Origin: Halalkalibacter okhensis
GTDB taxonomy: Bacteria > Bacillota > Bacilli > Bacillales > Bacillaceae_D
Direction: 5' to 3'
Assembly: GCF_000787375.1 (NCBI RefSeq)
Contig: NZ_JRJU01000020.1
Location: 1-64,000, forward strand
DNA: 64,000 nt
Made by a program: the position numbers and the translations under genes. Below, piece after piece: positions 6,854 through 17,986 of the stretch; position 1 is the first letter of the stretch; each line of letters opens with the position of its first letter. The notes beneath the pieces were generated by a model that was not told the origin of the DNA, did no database searches, and saw only the letters and a program-made list of their open reading frames with translations.

Positions 6854-8530
6854 TCAACTAACTTTGCTTTGGTGTTTTGTTGGGTCTTCCATTGGATGTT
6901 TAGCATAATGCAATTCAGAAGCAAGATAAGCTACATGTCTTGCTTTCTCTTCTTTCGACCACTGAAACGTTTGGGCCATATAGTCAGTTACGAGCCCTTG
7001 CCATTTCTCTACCCAGCTAATGTTAAAAAACAATGCACTTGTGCGACGATTAAAGAAATCAATTGGCGTGGAAACCATTTCTTCCTCTATCCCATATTGA
7101 AGTTGAGCTAACAATAGTCGAGGTAGCTGAAATGTCTTCGCTTCTTCTTCATTGTTTTTTAAGTTAGAAAAAACTTTATCAACATTGGAACCGTATAAAT
7201 GAGCAACACGATTCGCTTCTGATTTGGTTAAGCCAAGTTCCATTCCTTCAACAATTTTGCGCTTAATGAATGATTCAAACTTCGCAGAACCCCCAACATC
7301 TCCACCCGATAATTTGATTGTAGCCGTTGTACAAGGCTTTTGATTTCCTAGTTCTTCTGCAACTAAATCGACAATGCGTTCAGCCATTTTTCGGTAACCC
7401 GTCAGCTTTCCACCTGCAATGGAGATTAATCCCGTATCTGAAATGAAAATCTCATCTTTACGAGAAATTTCTGATGCGCTTTTTCCTTCCTCATGAATGA
7501 GCGGACGTAACCCAGCCCAACTTGATTCAACATCATGAACCGTTAAATTGACTGAAGGGAACATATAATTTACCGCATTAATGATATAACGTCGATCTTC
7601 CTCTGTCATTCGAGGATGCACGATATCCTCATTATAGAACGTATCGGTCGTTCCAACATACGTTTTCCCGTCCCTAGGAATCGCAAAGACCATCCTGCCA
7701 TCCTTTTCTGTATCAAAGTATACAGCCTGTTTTAACGGAAAGCGGCTTTGGTCGATCACTAGATGAACGCCTTTTGTTAGATGCAAGTACTTTCCTCTTT
7801 TCGAGCCATCTTCTTCCCGAAGAGTATCCACCCAAGGTCCTGCTGCATTGACGATTTTCTTTGCATAGATGTCGTATTTTTTCCCTGTTAACAGATCGCG
7901 TACTTTTACAGCCACTACTTTTCCATCTTTGTAAATAAAGCCTTCTGCTTTCGTATAGTTCGTTGCTTTTGTTCCTCTTCTTACTGCTTCTTTCATGACT
8001 TCTAGCGTTAAGCGGGCGTCATCTGTTCGATACTCAACATAGATTCCGCCACCTTTTAAACGATCTTTACGTACAAGCGGCTCTTTTTGTAAAACCGCTT
8101 TTTTATTTAACATTTTGCGGCGCTCATGCTTTCTAACCCCTGCTAAAAAATCATAAACTTTAAGGCCAATCGACGTTGTGAACTTTCCAAACGTTCCGCC
8201 TTTAATCATTGGTAGAAGCATCCATTCTGGTGTCGTAACATGCGGAGCATTTTCGTATACAATCGCACGCTCTTTCCCAACCTCTGCGACTAGTTTCACT
8301 TCAAATTGCTTTAAATAACGAAGCCCTCCGTGCACGAGTTTCGTCGATCTGCTGGATGTACCAGCAGCAAAATCTTGCATTTCAATTAAGCCCGTTTCTA
8401 ATCCTCTTACTTGTGCATCTAATGCAATCCCCGCACCTGTGATCCCTCCTCCGATCACTAATAAGTCCAATTGCTTTTTACTCATATCTTCTAAAATGGT
8501 TTGACGCTCTTTGCTTGAAAATGATGACAT
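6854..8530 (-). CDS. glpD: Aerobic glycerol-3-phosphate dehydrogenase
   Basis: 558 aa, the usual length for Bacillus GlpD. It is a membrane-associated flavoenzyme that oxidises glycerol-3-phosphate to dihydroxyacetone phosphate and feeds electrons to menaquinone. The FAD-binding GGGITG motif follows LDLLVI near residue 28. DAO-family features follow: GTSSRSTKLVHGGLRYL, a substrate region with AGLRPLI, and the late IAGGKLTGYRKMA motif. ATG follows GGGGGAG with good spacing. It has its own promoter and a GlpP-type terminator leader upstream, and is the third gene of the glpF-glpK-glpD cluster. Confidence 0.97.
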   Translation of the reverse strand: MSSFSSKERQTILEDMSKKQLDLLVIGGGITGAGIALDAQVRGLETGLIEMQDFAAGTSSRSTKLVHGGLRYLKQFEVKLVAEVGKERAIVYENAPHVTTPEWMLLPMIKGGTFGKFTTSIGLKVYDFLAGVRKHERRKMLNKKAVLQKEPLVRKDRLKGGGIYVEYRTDDARLTLEVMKEAVRRGTKATNYTKAEGFIYKDGKVVAVKVRDLLTGKKYDIYAKKIVNAAGPWVDTLREEDGSKRGKYLHLTKGVHLVIDQSRFPLKQAVYFDTEKDGRMVFAIPRDGKTYVGTTDTFYNEDIVHPRMTEEDRRYIINAVNYMFPSVNLTVHDVESSWAGLRPLIHEEGKSASEISRKDEIFISDTGLISIAGGKLTGYRKMAERIVDLVAEELGNQKPCTTATIKLSGGDVGGSAKFESFIKRKIVEGMELGLTKSEANRVAHLYGSNVDKVFSNLKNNEEEAKTFQLPRLLLAQLQYGIEEEMVSTPIDFFNRRTSALFFNISWVEKWQGLVTDYMAQTFQWSKEEKARHVAYLASELHYAKHPMEDPTKHQSKVS

Positions 8531-8562
8531 GTAAAACTCCCCCTTATCAGCTTATAAAAGAG

Positions 8563-8635
8563 AAAAAAAAGAAGACCACAACATCTCTAACCGCTACTAG
8601 CTAATTAGAGTGTTGTGGTCTTCTCCTCATCTCCG
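8563..8635 (-). promoter_or_regulatory. glpD leader terminator/antiterminator (GlpP target)
   Basis: On the minus strand a long stem (GAAGACCACAACA with TGTTGTGGTCTTC, plus CTCTAA/TTAGAG) is followed by eight T, a full intrinsic terminator inside the 5' leader. Just before it sits CGGAGATGAGGAGA, nearly the same as in the glpF leader. In Bacillus subtilis GlpP with glycerol-3-phosphate prevents such termination. Confidence 0.85.
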
Positions 8636-8656
8636 ACCAATATTAACTTATCTAAA

Positions 8657-8684
8657 ATTATACTCTACTTTTAAAAGATTTCAA
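8657..8684 (-). promoter_or_regulatory. glpD promoter
   Basis: Minus strand TTGAAA, 16 bases, TATAAT, just after the glpK stop and ahead of the glpD leader. It gives glpD a transcript independent of glpFK. Confidence 0.75.
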
Positions 8685-8687
8685 GAC

Positions 8688-10211
<1,524 letters not shown>

Positions 10212-11042
10212 TTATTGCGCAATCGTGCTTTCGGTTTGTTGATGCACTTCTATTCTCTTACTTTCTTGTTTCATACATATATATAATGTTACCAAAAAGA
10301 GTATGAGTACAACCCAAATAGTAGAATAAACCATTCCTTCAAAAAGGGCTGCATAACTGAGGGCACCAAGCGCTCCGCCTATTAAAGGACCTGCAACCGG
10401 GATCCAAGCATAAGACCAACCTGAGCTGCCTTTTCCGGCGATCGGCAAAAGAAAATGAGCTAATCTTGGTCCTAAATCTCTTGCCGGATTAATCGCATAC
10501 CCTGTTGTCCCACCTAGTGACATTCCAATTACAACGATAAACAATCCAACAATTAATGGATTCAGCCCTTCTGTGAATTCATTTGCCCCAATCGCTAATA
10601 GCCCCATTACAAGCATAAAAGTTCCAAATACTTCACTAAAAAAATTAGCAGGCTTATGGTTGATGGATGGTGAAGTAGAAAAAACAGCTAATTTCGCATC
10701 TTTATCATGTGTTTGCTTCCAGTGTGGATAATAATGCAGCCACACGAGCACAGCACCTATAAAGGCACCTATAAGTTGAGCAACAATGTATGGCAAGACA
10801 TTCTCCCATGAAAATTGGCCAATTAACGCAAACCCGACCGTTACCGCTGGGTTTAAATGTGCACCGCTTATATTACCAACTGCATAAATTGCCGCTGCTA
10901 GCCCTAACCCCCAGCCAAATGTAATAACAATCCATCCACCTTGTTCAGAGCTCGTCCTCTTTAACACACTTCCTGCTACGACCCCTCCTCCAAAAATAAT
11001 TAAAATCATCGTTCCAATTAATTCTCCCATAAATGGTAGCAC
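10212..11042 (-). CDS. glpF: Glycerol facilitator (aquaglyceroporin)
   Basis: 276 aa MIP-family channel for glycerol diffusion. It has six transmembrane helices and the two half-helix signatures SGAHLNPAVT and GYAINPARDLGPR. The Asp after the second NPAR is typical of glycerol-conducting members. GTG start about nine bases after GGGGGA; an internal ATG (codon 5) is possible. It ends 30 bases before the glpK start, so glpF and glpK are co-transcribed behind the antitermination leader. Confidence 0.95.
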   Translation of the reverse strand: MLPFMGELIGTMILIIFGGGVVAGSVLKRTSSEQGGWIVITFGWGLGLAAAIYAVGNISGAHLNPAVTVGFALIGQFSWENVLPYIVAQLIGAFIGAVLVWLHYYPHWKQTHDKDAKLAVFSTSPSINHKPANFFSEVFGTFMLVMGLLAIGANEFTEGLNPLIVGLFIVVIGMSLGGTTGYAINPARDLGPRLAHFLLPIAGKGSSGWSYAWIPVAGPLIGGALGALSYAALFEGMVYSTIWVVLILFLVTLYICMKQESKRIEVHQQTESTIAQ

Positions 11043-11142
11043 GACCCTATTTCCCCCTATCTTTAGACGCGACGAAGATTTGTGAACATCCTACTTCCTC
11101 CTTCTACGAGTTTAAAAGAACGTTTCCATTTCCTTGCTAAAA

Positions 11143-11210
11143 GAAAAAAAGACGAGCAAAGGGACCTATCAACTTAATGAATAGGTCATTTGCTCGTCTC
11201 CAAATCTCCG
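11143..11210 (-). promoter_or_regulatory. glpFK leader terminator/antiterminator (GlpP target)
   Basis: On the minus strand AGACGAGCAAA pairs with TTTGCTCGTCT (inner GACCTAT/ATAGGTC), followed by seven T. CGGAGATTTGGAGA immediately precedes it and matches the glpD leader at 12 of 14 positions. This is the likely GlpP recognition element. Confidence 0.85.
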
Positions 11211-11234
11211 TCACAATCTATTAACTTATTACCT

Positions 11235-11263
11235 ATTAAAACAAATCAGGAAAACGCTGTCAA
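11235..11263 (-). promoter_or_regulatory. glpFK promoter with cre-like site
   Basis: TTGACA, 17 bases, TTTAAT on the minus strand. The -35 overlaps TGACAGCGTTTTCC (11249-11262), which fits the CcpA cre consensus at 12 of 14 positions, so glucose repression of glycerol uptake is expected. Confidence 0.7.
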
Positions 11264-11302
11264 TGTTTTTTATAAATATATTTCTGTTTCCTCTTTTATT
11301 TT

Positions 11303-11860
11303 TTAAAAATTCCATAACTCTTGTCTAGAAGTGGTTACCCCTATTGCTCCAGCCTCTAATGCTCTTGCAACGTCTTCTTTTTCACGAATCAGCCCGCCAG
11401 CTATAATAGGAATTCCCGTTCTTTCATACACTTCTTCTATAATATGGGGCATGACTCCTGGAAGGACTTCGATATAGTCAGGCTTTGTTGTTTCTAACAA
11501 TTTATAGCTTGTCTCTAACGCAATCGAGTCCAATAAGAATAAACGTTGAACAGCGATAATCGAATGCTTTTTTGCCGTTAATACGACATTTTTCCTTGTT
11601 GAGATAATGCCAGCAGGTTTGATATCCTGACAAATAAATTGAGTCGCATATTCATCGGTTTTTAATCCTTGAACTAAATCAACATGCATAAATACCTTTT
11701 TACCTGCTTTATTGGCTAATTGAATCAAACTTTTCAACTGTCCAATATGACTATTCAATAAGATAATCACTTCAAATTTGCTCTTTAGTAACTTTTCAAA
11801 TTCCTTTATCGTCCTTGCAGCAGGGAATATTTTTTGATCAATAAAATGTTGTGAAGACAC
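11303..11860 (-). CDS. glpP: Glycerol-3-phosphate-responsive antiterminator
   Basis: About 185 aa, matching the size of B. subtilis GlpP. It is a TIM-barrel-like RNA-binding regulator that, with glycerol-3-phosphate, prevents termination in glp leaders. Diagnostic stretches are VFMHVDLVQGL, FICQDIKPAGIISTR, AVQRLFLLDS, DYIEVLPGVMPHII and GIPIIAGGLI. The start is set at GTG nine bases after TAGGAG; the longer TTG start touches that site. It lies just upstream of the glpFK promoter, as in B. subtilis. Confidence 0.93.
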   Translation of the reverse strand: MSSQHFIDQKIFPAARTIKEFEKLLKSKFEVIILLNSHIGQLKSLIQLANKAGKKVFMHVDLVQGLKTDEYATQFICQDIKPAGIISTRKNVVLTAKKHSIIAVQRLFLLDSIALETSYKLLETTKPDYIEVLPGVMPHIIEEVYERTGIPIIAGGLIREKEDVARALEAGAIGVTTSRQELWNF

Positions 11861-12063
11861 TTGCACCAACTCCTATTAGCATATTTGCCTATTAAACCAA
11901 TTAAGAGGTGTATTGTCAAAAGGGGGGTCCCCAAAGGGCCGCGTTTACCATGCGAGAGGGCTGAACACCAAAATACACATCACAGTTTTATATCTTGAAA
12001 GCCCTGCATATAAGTTCAAATTTGAAATTGGTGTTGTTTAAATTAAATAAATAGACTGACATT

Positions 12064-13110
12064 TCATCCCCTGCTTTTTTGCGCGAGATAATATGCATAT
12101 TCCACCGGTCGACTATATATGAGTTGTTTATGTCGATAACCCTTTAGGTCTTGATATATATTTTTTTGTGGTTTTCCGTTTATTTCAATGATCCATAGTT
12201 TTTTTTCTTCGTCTAATCCAAAGTCTATGCCTAGTTCCCCTAATAAACCAGTTTGAAGTTCGATTGTTGTAGCAATTTCTATACTTAGTTCACAAAGGGA
12301 CTCAAGGATACCATTTTTTTCATCAAGTGAGTACAGTTTTTGTAAAACTTCCGAAGCCTCATAGATTGTTTCATACATGCTTGTATTATAGTAGAGATCA
12401 TAAGCGATCCTACTCACCATATTTGTAACCGCCCATTGTCCCTTGATATCTTTCTGAACCAGAACTCTGATATCAAAATATTGACTATTAAGCTTATTTA
12501 ATTGAATTCCTCTTTGGATGATATATTCACTATTTCCGAGGAGTTTATCAATTACGGGTTGAATCTCTTCGATATTTCTACAAATATATGCTGGAAGAAT
12601 GCTATACAAGGAGATGTGAATATCCCCATTTTTCTGTAATTCTAACCGGTAAACACCTTTACCCTTATGACCATAACTTGGCTTACAATATAGCAATCTA
12701 TATTTTTCTAATAGTTCACGGATATTTACTTCGTTAGATAAAAACGTAGCAGGTATATTGGAATCGAGGTTTGAATTTTTTAATATATTATAAAGGTGCC
12801 ATTTATTAAAGTGGTTGATATGATTGAAACACTTGCTCTTACCTATTGTACTCTCTAGACTTTTAATAGCTTCAACTTTTTTGTTATAACATCGATTATA
12901 AACAACCATCGGAAAGGGAAATGTACTTTCTTTCCATTTGTTTCCTACTAAGTGAAGTCCAATAATTCGTTTCTCTTTCCACAAGATATCTGTCGGGGTA
13001 AATGAGTAAAGTTTACATCTTTTATTATTATAATGTTGATAAAGTTTTAAAACCTTTTTTCTACTTTGTTTCCTTGTTACTAAAATTCCAATTAGTGGAC
13101 ACTCTCTCAA
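12064..13110 (-). CDS. YheC/YheD-family endospore coat ATP-grasp protein
   Basis: 348 aa. The N-terminal GILVTRKQSRK and FTPTDI stretches are typical of the YheC/YheD coat-associated family. The ATP-grasp part shows LLYCKPSYGHKGKGVYRL (ATP-binding loop), YIIQRGI, FDIRVLVQK, GELGIDFGLD and WIIEINGKP (metal-binding Glu/Asn). The family is associated with the spore coat of Bacillus; its ligase substrate is unknown. TTG start after AGGGG. It is divergent from the collagen-like protein gene 200 bases away, and the pair probably builds spore outer layers. Confidence 0.85.
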   Translation of the reverse strand: MRECPLIGILVTRKQSRKKVLKLYQHYNNKRCKLYSFTPTDILWKEKRIIGLHLVGNKWKESTFPFPMVVYNRCYNKKVEAIKSLESTIGKSKCFNHINHFNKWHLYNILKNSNLDSNIPATFLSNEVNIRELLEKYRLLYCKPSYGHKGKGVYRLELQKNGDIHISLYSILPAYICRNIEEIQPVIDKLLGNSEYIIQRGIQLNKLNSQYFDIRVLVQKDIKGQWAVTNMVSRIAYDLYYNTSMYETIYEASEVLQKLYSLDEKNGILESLCELSIEIATTIELQTGLLGELGIDFGLDEEKKLWIIEINGKPQKNIYQDLKGYRHKQLIYSRPVEYAYYLAQKSRG

Positions 13111-13311
13111 ATTTATCAGCCCCTATACTTTTTCATTCACTTATTTTAATTTATGCAACCTAGGACAAGGTGCAAAGGACCATAACCTAACATGTTATAA
13201 ATTCAACTTATGCATTGATATAGATAACTATTTTCAAAGCTATACGTTCCATTTTTTATTAGTAATTAATATGATAAATATGAAAATATTTATATAAGAG
13301 GAGTGAGATGA

Positions 13312-14913
13312 ATGGGGAGAAATAATGGTATCCCGGGACCACCTGGACCACCTGGACCACCTGGACCGCAAGGCGAGCAGGGACCACCCGGACCGCAGGG
13401 TGAACAAGGACCATCTGGACCGCAAGGCGAGCAGGGACCACCTGGGCTAGGAGCAAGTTTATTTACTGACCAAGCTAATGATACTGTTTCACTATTACCT
13501 ACAGGTACGGTAATATCTCTTGAACTTCCACCTTTAAGCACGCTTGAAGGTGAAAGCATAAAACTCGATTCTACTTTTAGGGTTCTTCTTGAAACTGCGA
13601 ATGCAGCTAACCATAGTTTAGCAATTACTTATGTGTTGATAAGGGACGGTACAGATCCTACAATACTTACGAGTGCACCATTAAATTTATCGAGACAATT
13701 TGGTACTTCAGTAGCAACAAATGAAACCTTTTATCCTAACCTTAGCTGGGTAGATACCCCACCCCCTGGAACTCATAATTATCGAATTGAAATCACAGCT
13801 ACAACAGCAGTTAATATAACAACGTTACAGGTAACAAATCGAGGATTAAATACTGTTGCCCAAATCACATCTGACCCATTTAACATTTATGTGCAAGCAG
13901 GTGCGGAAAGCGGGAATGGAACTCTAGAACACCCATTTGGAACTATTGAGGAAGGTATGAATGCTGTCGCAGAAGGGGGAACCGTTCATATTCTAGAAGG
14001 CACATACAATATTGATACACAACTTATTATCACCAAACCAATGACTTTATTGGGTCATCCAACAAATCCTCTCCCGCAAGTCATATTTAGCCCCGATACA
14101 AATGTTGATGGACTCGTTATTCAATCAAATGATGTTACAATTGAAAACCTGCATTTGATTGCAAATAGGGCTGTAACAGGTGAAAATGCCATTTTTAGAA
14201 TCCCGTTAAGGTCAACGTCACCAATTACACTTTATAATAATATTACCGTTCGTTCCTGTATCATAGAAGGAACAACGCGTAGTGGTTATATTTGGTGCCA
14301 AAATATCACCGTTGAGGATAATGAATTTATTCATAACCCCGTAATCATTACTCAAAGTCTGAGATTTCAATTGGTAAGGGGAATGACAAATGTTCTTAAT
14401 AATACGTTCCAGGGTAGCAGTACAAGTCTCGGAGCTGTTGTATTTGAACCAAATATAGCCCCCTGGCAAACTTCTGGTACAATCAATGTTTCTGGAAACA
14501 CAATGACTAGATTTACCCAGTTTGTTAACTTTTTCCCTCATCTTGCAGGAAATACAAGCTTAGTCATTGAAAATAACAGTATCAATCATCAAGATCGGTC
14601 CGGAAATTCCGTTATCTTTTTCTCTCGAGTGAACTATTCGTTAATGAACCAAATATTAATTCAGAATAATTCCATTGTTAATCCTCACGCAACACGTTTA
14701 GCGGTATACTTTTCAAGATCTGGTGATGGAAATTTCGTACCAAATGACAATCAAATTCAAGTGTATTCAAATAATTTTAACTTTCCAAATGGTTATGGTA
14801 ACCCCGCAACGGACACAGTTGATCCACAATTCCCAGTAGGTTATAACAACAATGCAATCCCGATAGGAATGACTCTTGATAAATTTGATTTACAAGGGAA
14901 TGTTAACATATAA
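13312..14913 (+). CDS. Collagen-like repeat plus beta-helix surface protein
   Basis: 533 aa. After MGRNN comes a short collagen-like tract of 14 Gly-X-Y triplets (residues 6-47, mostly GPP, GPQ, GEQ). A beta-rich domain follows (about 48-180; ends [11 protein letters not shown]), then a right-handed parallel beta-helix region starting with [20 protein letters not shown], a DUF1565/pectate-lyase-like entry motif, and many Asn-rich rungs ([40 protein letters not shown]). There is no signal peptide, as for BclA-type exosporium proteins. ATG after GAGGAG. It is probably a spore-surface filament or adhesin. The triplet count is very low for a filament stalk. Confidence 0.8.
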   Translation: MGRNNGIPGPPGPPGPPGPQGEQGPPGPQGEQGPSGPQGEQGPPGLGASLFTDQANDTVSLLPTGTVISLELPPLSTLEGESIKLDSTFRVLLETANAANHSLAITYVLIRDGTDPTILTSAPLNLSRQFGTSVATNETFYPNLSWVDTPPPGTHNYRIEITATTAVNITTLQVTNRGLNTVAQITSDPFNIYVQAGAESGNGTLEHPFGTIEEGMNAVAEGGTVHILEGTYNIDTQLIITKPMTLLGHPTNPLPQVIFSPDTNVDGLVIQSNDVTIENLHLIANRAVTGENAIFRIPLRSTSPITLYNNITVRSCIIEGTTRSGYIWCQNITVEDNEFIHNPVIITQSLRFQLVRGMTNVLNNTFQGSSTSLGAVVFEPNIAPWQTSGTINVSGNTMTRFTQFVNFFPHLAGNTSLVIENNSINHQDRSGNSVIFFSRVNYSLMNQILIQNNSIVNPHATRLAVYFSRSGDGNFVPNDNQIQVYSNNFNFPNGYGNPATDTVDPQFPVGYNNNAIPIGMTLDKFDLQGNVNI

Positions 14914-15008
14914 TTCAAAATTCCATTAATGATTTGTGACTTCCATTTCCGGCCATTAGACTTTTTTAGACAGACTCTTTCTTCCATCTAATAAGAAAAA
15001 GCTAATAA

Positions 15009-15049
15009 AAAAGGTTACCCTTAAAAATCACTCTAAAAGGTAACCTTTC
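15009..15049. terminator. Bidirectional terminator between convergent genes
   Basis: AAAAGGTTACC pairs with GGTAACCTTT, with T-rich tails on both strands. It separates the collagen-like gene from the converging fdhF-like gene. Confidence 0.8.
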
Positions 15050-15055
15050 TATTTT

Positions 15056-17416
15056 TTAACCTGGAGCAGACATTTCTAAGTCTTCTATTCTTCTTTCGAC
15101 ATATTTTGTGTCTTTTCTTGCATTATAGCGGTCTGCTTTTTCTACTTTGACAGTGACATTGTAATCAGGAATTTTTGCTAGTTTTTCATATCTTCCTTTT
15201 GGTAGCAAGAAGTTACCTTCTGGAAAATGAACGCCAAGATTTCCTTTTGAAATCTCTGCGTATTTCGCTTTTCCTTGGAAAACACCAAATCCATTATGAA
15301 TAACAATTCCTTCCCCTTCAGCGATGCTTAATTCATGAGCATCCTCTGCATTAATGAGGACATCGTAACGCTCCGCATTGTTAAACGGATCCGTTTCCTT
15401 GTAGACCATTGAGTTAAACTGTTTTCCGCGGCGTGTCGTAAGAACAAATTGCCCTTCCTTTTTGCCCATATCAGGAATATCAACAGCAAGGAGGCTTCCT
15501 TTGCCATCTGAAGTAGGGCAGATGCCATCTTCACAAAGCCATGCCCCGCCCCATTGGAACACATCTCCTTGTTCCTTTAAGTGTTGAACACCTTCGTAAT
15601 TTGGGTTGGCAATCGCTATTTCATTACGGATTTCTTGTCCTGTTTTGAAATCAACTAAATGAGCCGCTTCTGGCTTCACTCGCTTAGCGAGGTCGACATA
15701 GATCTTCCATTCTGAACGAGCTTCTTCGATATGATTTTTGTTTCCTTCGATTTCAGGTGAGAAATAGACCATTCTCTCAGTTGATGTTGACGTACCGCCG
15801 CCATCTTGCTCATAACGAGTTTTCGCTGGAAGAACGATAACAGCTTCTTTTGCATCGACTAGAGTGGATGTGTTTAAGATAATATCTTGGTGTACACGAA
15901 CCTCTAATTCTGCTAATGCTTTTTCGATAAACGTAGGATCAGGCATTGTCTCTAAGAAGTTCCCACCTGACATATAGTATAGCTTCACTTTACGTTCATG
16001 GTCTTGTGGAAGAACGATGTTTTCTAATGTAATCCCCACAACATCTCCTTGCCATCTAGGAATATCAAATCCCCAGATTTTTTCCATGCGCTGGATGTTG
16101 TCTTCAACAAAATCTCCACCTGGCAATACAAATGGGTCCGCCCCCATTTCACCTGATCCTTGAACAGACGAATGTCCACGGAATGGCATTAAACCATTAT
16201 TTTTGCGTCCTAAGTGTCCACGAAGAAGAGCAAGATTGGCTACTTGAGAAATATTATCTGATGCAAAAGCATGCATCGTTAATCCTAATGCCCACGCATA
16301 CACCGCATTTTTGCTGTTTGCTAGTAGTTCTGATAACTCAATGATTCTCTCTTTCGTAATTCCAGCTGACTTAATAATGGCATCCCATGATTGAGTCATA
16401 ACATGCGCTTTTAATTCCTCATAATCATTCACATGTTCCTGTACAAATTCATGATTAATAGCTGAACCATGAGCCTGCTCTTCCATCTCAAACCAATGCT
16501 TCATAATCCCGTGCATAAAGGCGATATCTCCACCAATGTTCACTTGATAGAAATCATCAGCAATCTTGGTTCCAAATAACGCAGATTCCGCATTCGAAGG
16601 AACCCAGTATTTATCCATGGCAGGCTCTTTATAAGGGTTAATAACAATGATTTTTGCTCCACGTTTTTTCGCCTCAAGCATATATTTCGTTGAAACAGGC
16701 GATGCATTTGATGCAACGCTTCCCCAGAATAAAAGAACATCTGCACCAAACCAATCTTGATAGTTACAGGTTGATGCACCAACCCCAATTGAACGCTTTA
16801 ATGCCGTTTTACTCGGGGAGTGGCAAATACGACTGGCATTATCGATGTTATTTGCACCTAAGTAACGCGCTACTTTTGCCGCAACATAATACGATTCATT
16901 TGTAATACCTCTTGATGTTAAATAAAATGCATATTGTCTTGGATTCAATTGCTTCATTTTATCCGCAATCAGATCCATTGCCTCATCCCACGTTAATCGA
17001 GAGAATTTTCTCTCTCCTTTGCGACGAATAAGAGGATAAGGAATCCGACCTAATTTTCTTAGTTCCGTACTATCATACTTTCTTAATTCATCAATATCAG
17101 CATGCAAGATTTCTTCTTTAATAGCAGGAGCTGTGTTCAATCTAAGAACATTCAATCTTGTTGTACACATATGAGGCCCTTTTAATGTCTGATCATACAT
17201 TCCTGATACACCTAAAGCACAACCATCACAAACCCCTTTAGTTAAAATTCGTGTTGCATATCCAAGATTATCTTTGTTATCCCAAGCAATTTTCATCGAA
17301 TCTCGGATATGTTTTGGCTTCACTTTTCCAAGACCAAATGGAATAGGACTAACCCAATGCTTCGGTTGAAGAGCTTTTGTTGCTTTGATCGGTCCTTGAT
17401 GTTTAGTTTTTCCCAT
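15056..17416 (-). CDS. FdhF-like molybdopterin oxidoreductase (formate dehydrogenase family)
   Basis: 786 aa, the TIGR01701/YdeP branch of bis-MGD oxidoreductases. The N-terminus has CDGCALG (Cys63, Cys66) and a third Cys (Cys84, in HMCTTRLNVLR), which could hold a cluster. RICHSPS (Cys198) aligns with the metal-ligating Cys or Sec region of formate dehydrogenase H. GADVLLFWGSVASNASP and the C-terminal molydopterin-binding domain (TTRRGKQFNSMVYKETDPFN) are present. Cytoplasmic, no Tat signal. Likely activity is formate oxidation, but the electron acceptor is not encoded nearby. ATG after GGGGAG. Neighbouring OFA transporter, fdhD and Moco genes support the role; the exact substrate remains inference. 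Confidence 0.85.
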   Translation of the reverse strand: MGKTKHQGPIKATKALQPKHWVSPIPFGLGKVKPKHIRDSMKIAWDNKDNLGYATRILTKGVCDGCALGVSGMYDQTLKGPHMCTTRLNVLRLNTAPAIKEEILHADIDELRKYDSTELRKLGRIPYPLIRRKGERKFSRLTWDEAMDLIADKMKQLNPRQYAFYLTSRGITNESYYVAAKVARYLGANNIDNASRICHSPSKTALKRSIGVGASTCNYQDWFGADVLLFWGSVASNASPVSTKYMLEAKKRGAKIIVINPYKEPAMDKYWVPSNAESALFGTKIADDFYQVNIGGDIAFMHGIMKHWFEMEEQAHGSAINHEFVQEHVNDYEELKAHVMTQSWDAIIKSAGITKERIIELSELLANSKNAVYAWALGLTMHAFASDNISQVANLALLRGHLGRKNNGLMPFRGHSSVQGSGEMGADPFVLPGGDFVEDNIQRMEKIWGFDIPRWQGDVVGITLENIVLPQDHERKVKLYYMSGGNFLETMPDPTFIEKALAELEVRVHQDIILNTSTLVDAKEAVIVLPAKTRYEQDGGGTSTSTERMVYFSPEIEGNKNHIEEARSEWKIYVDLAKRVKPEAAHLVDFKTGQEIRNEIAIANPNYEGVQHLKEQGDVFQWGGAWLCEDGICPTSDGKGSLLAVDIPDMGKKEGQFVLTTRRGKQFNSMVYKETDPFNNAERYDVLINAEDAHELSIAEGEGIVIHNGFGVFQGKAKYAEISKGNLGVHFPEGNFLLPKGRYEKLAKIPDYNVTVKVEKADRYNARKDTKYVERRIEDLEMSAPG

Positions 17417-17471
17417 AATGACTCACTCCCCAAATACTTATTACTTATCTCTATGGTTATTTCAATAAAAA

Positions 17472-17515
17472 AACCACCGTACTACCCCAATTTTTTTGTG
17501 GTATGGACGGTGGTT
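17472..17515 (-). terminator. Terminator between DUF2294 gene and fdhF-like gene
   Basis: AACCACCGT pairs with ACGGTGGTT, followed by T7 on the minus strand. The fdhF-like gene therefore needs read-through or its own promoter. Confidence 0.75.
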
Positions 17516-17554
17516 AAGTCTTTTGCAGGATCGCTACTAAGTACCAAACCAAAT

Positions 17555-17920
17555 CTATAGTTTTTTCGAAAATTTGTCTTCTAAATTTTCATCGAATACA
17601 AAAATGGAAATTCCATAATCTTTCTCTATATCTATATCAACATAGAGGTCTAGAAACTTGCATTGCAAAAAATCTTCCATCTCAATAGGATGATTTTTCC
17701 GATACATATCTTTAACCATCTCTGTTCTGGCCGCTCTTAGCATCTGCTTTCCCTCATCGGCTGTAGCAATAAACTTCTCAACAGGAGAAAGGTTCCCTTC
17801 CATCTCACATATCACCCAATTTTTGCAAAAGGTTGTGCTTATTTTACTTGGACCTTTGCCCATATGCTTCTTTCTGAAGGAACGTACTAAGTTACTAAAT
17901 TCTGCCTCGTATTTGTTCAT
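17555..17920 (-). CDS. DUF2294 family protein
   Basis: About 121 aa, soluble. The pattern MNKYEAEFSNLVRSFRKKHM, then GKGPSKISTTFCKNWVICEM, is typical of DUF2294, a small family of unknown function often found near formate dehydrogenase-like genes. ATG eight bases after GAGGG; the ATG at codon 1 of the longer frame lies before that site. It sits between the OFA transporter and the fdhF-like gene, suggesting an accessory role in formate or Moco metabolism, which is inference. Confidence 0.75.
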   Translation of the reverse strand: MNKYEAEFSNLVRSFRKKHMGKGPSKISTTFCKNWVICEMEGNLSPVEKFIATADEGKQMLRAARTEMVKDMYRKNHPIEMEDFLQCKFLDLYVDIDIEKDYGISIFVFDENLEDKFSKKL

Positions 17921-17986
17921 TTTCTGTACCCTCATTTTCTTTTACTTACTAAAAGAGTAGTTCGAGTTCCTTCAAATGTCAAATAG

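Noticed and set aside
13181-13189. CATAACCTA resembling a sigma-K -10 upstream of the collagen-like gene
   Set aside because: No matching -35 at the right distance, and it is about 120 bases from the start.
13240-13559. Long minus-strand frames rich in Gly-Pro or Ser-Arg opposite the collagen tract
   Set aside because: They are antisense artefacts of the Gly-X-Y repeats.
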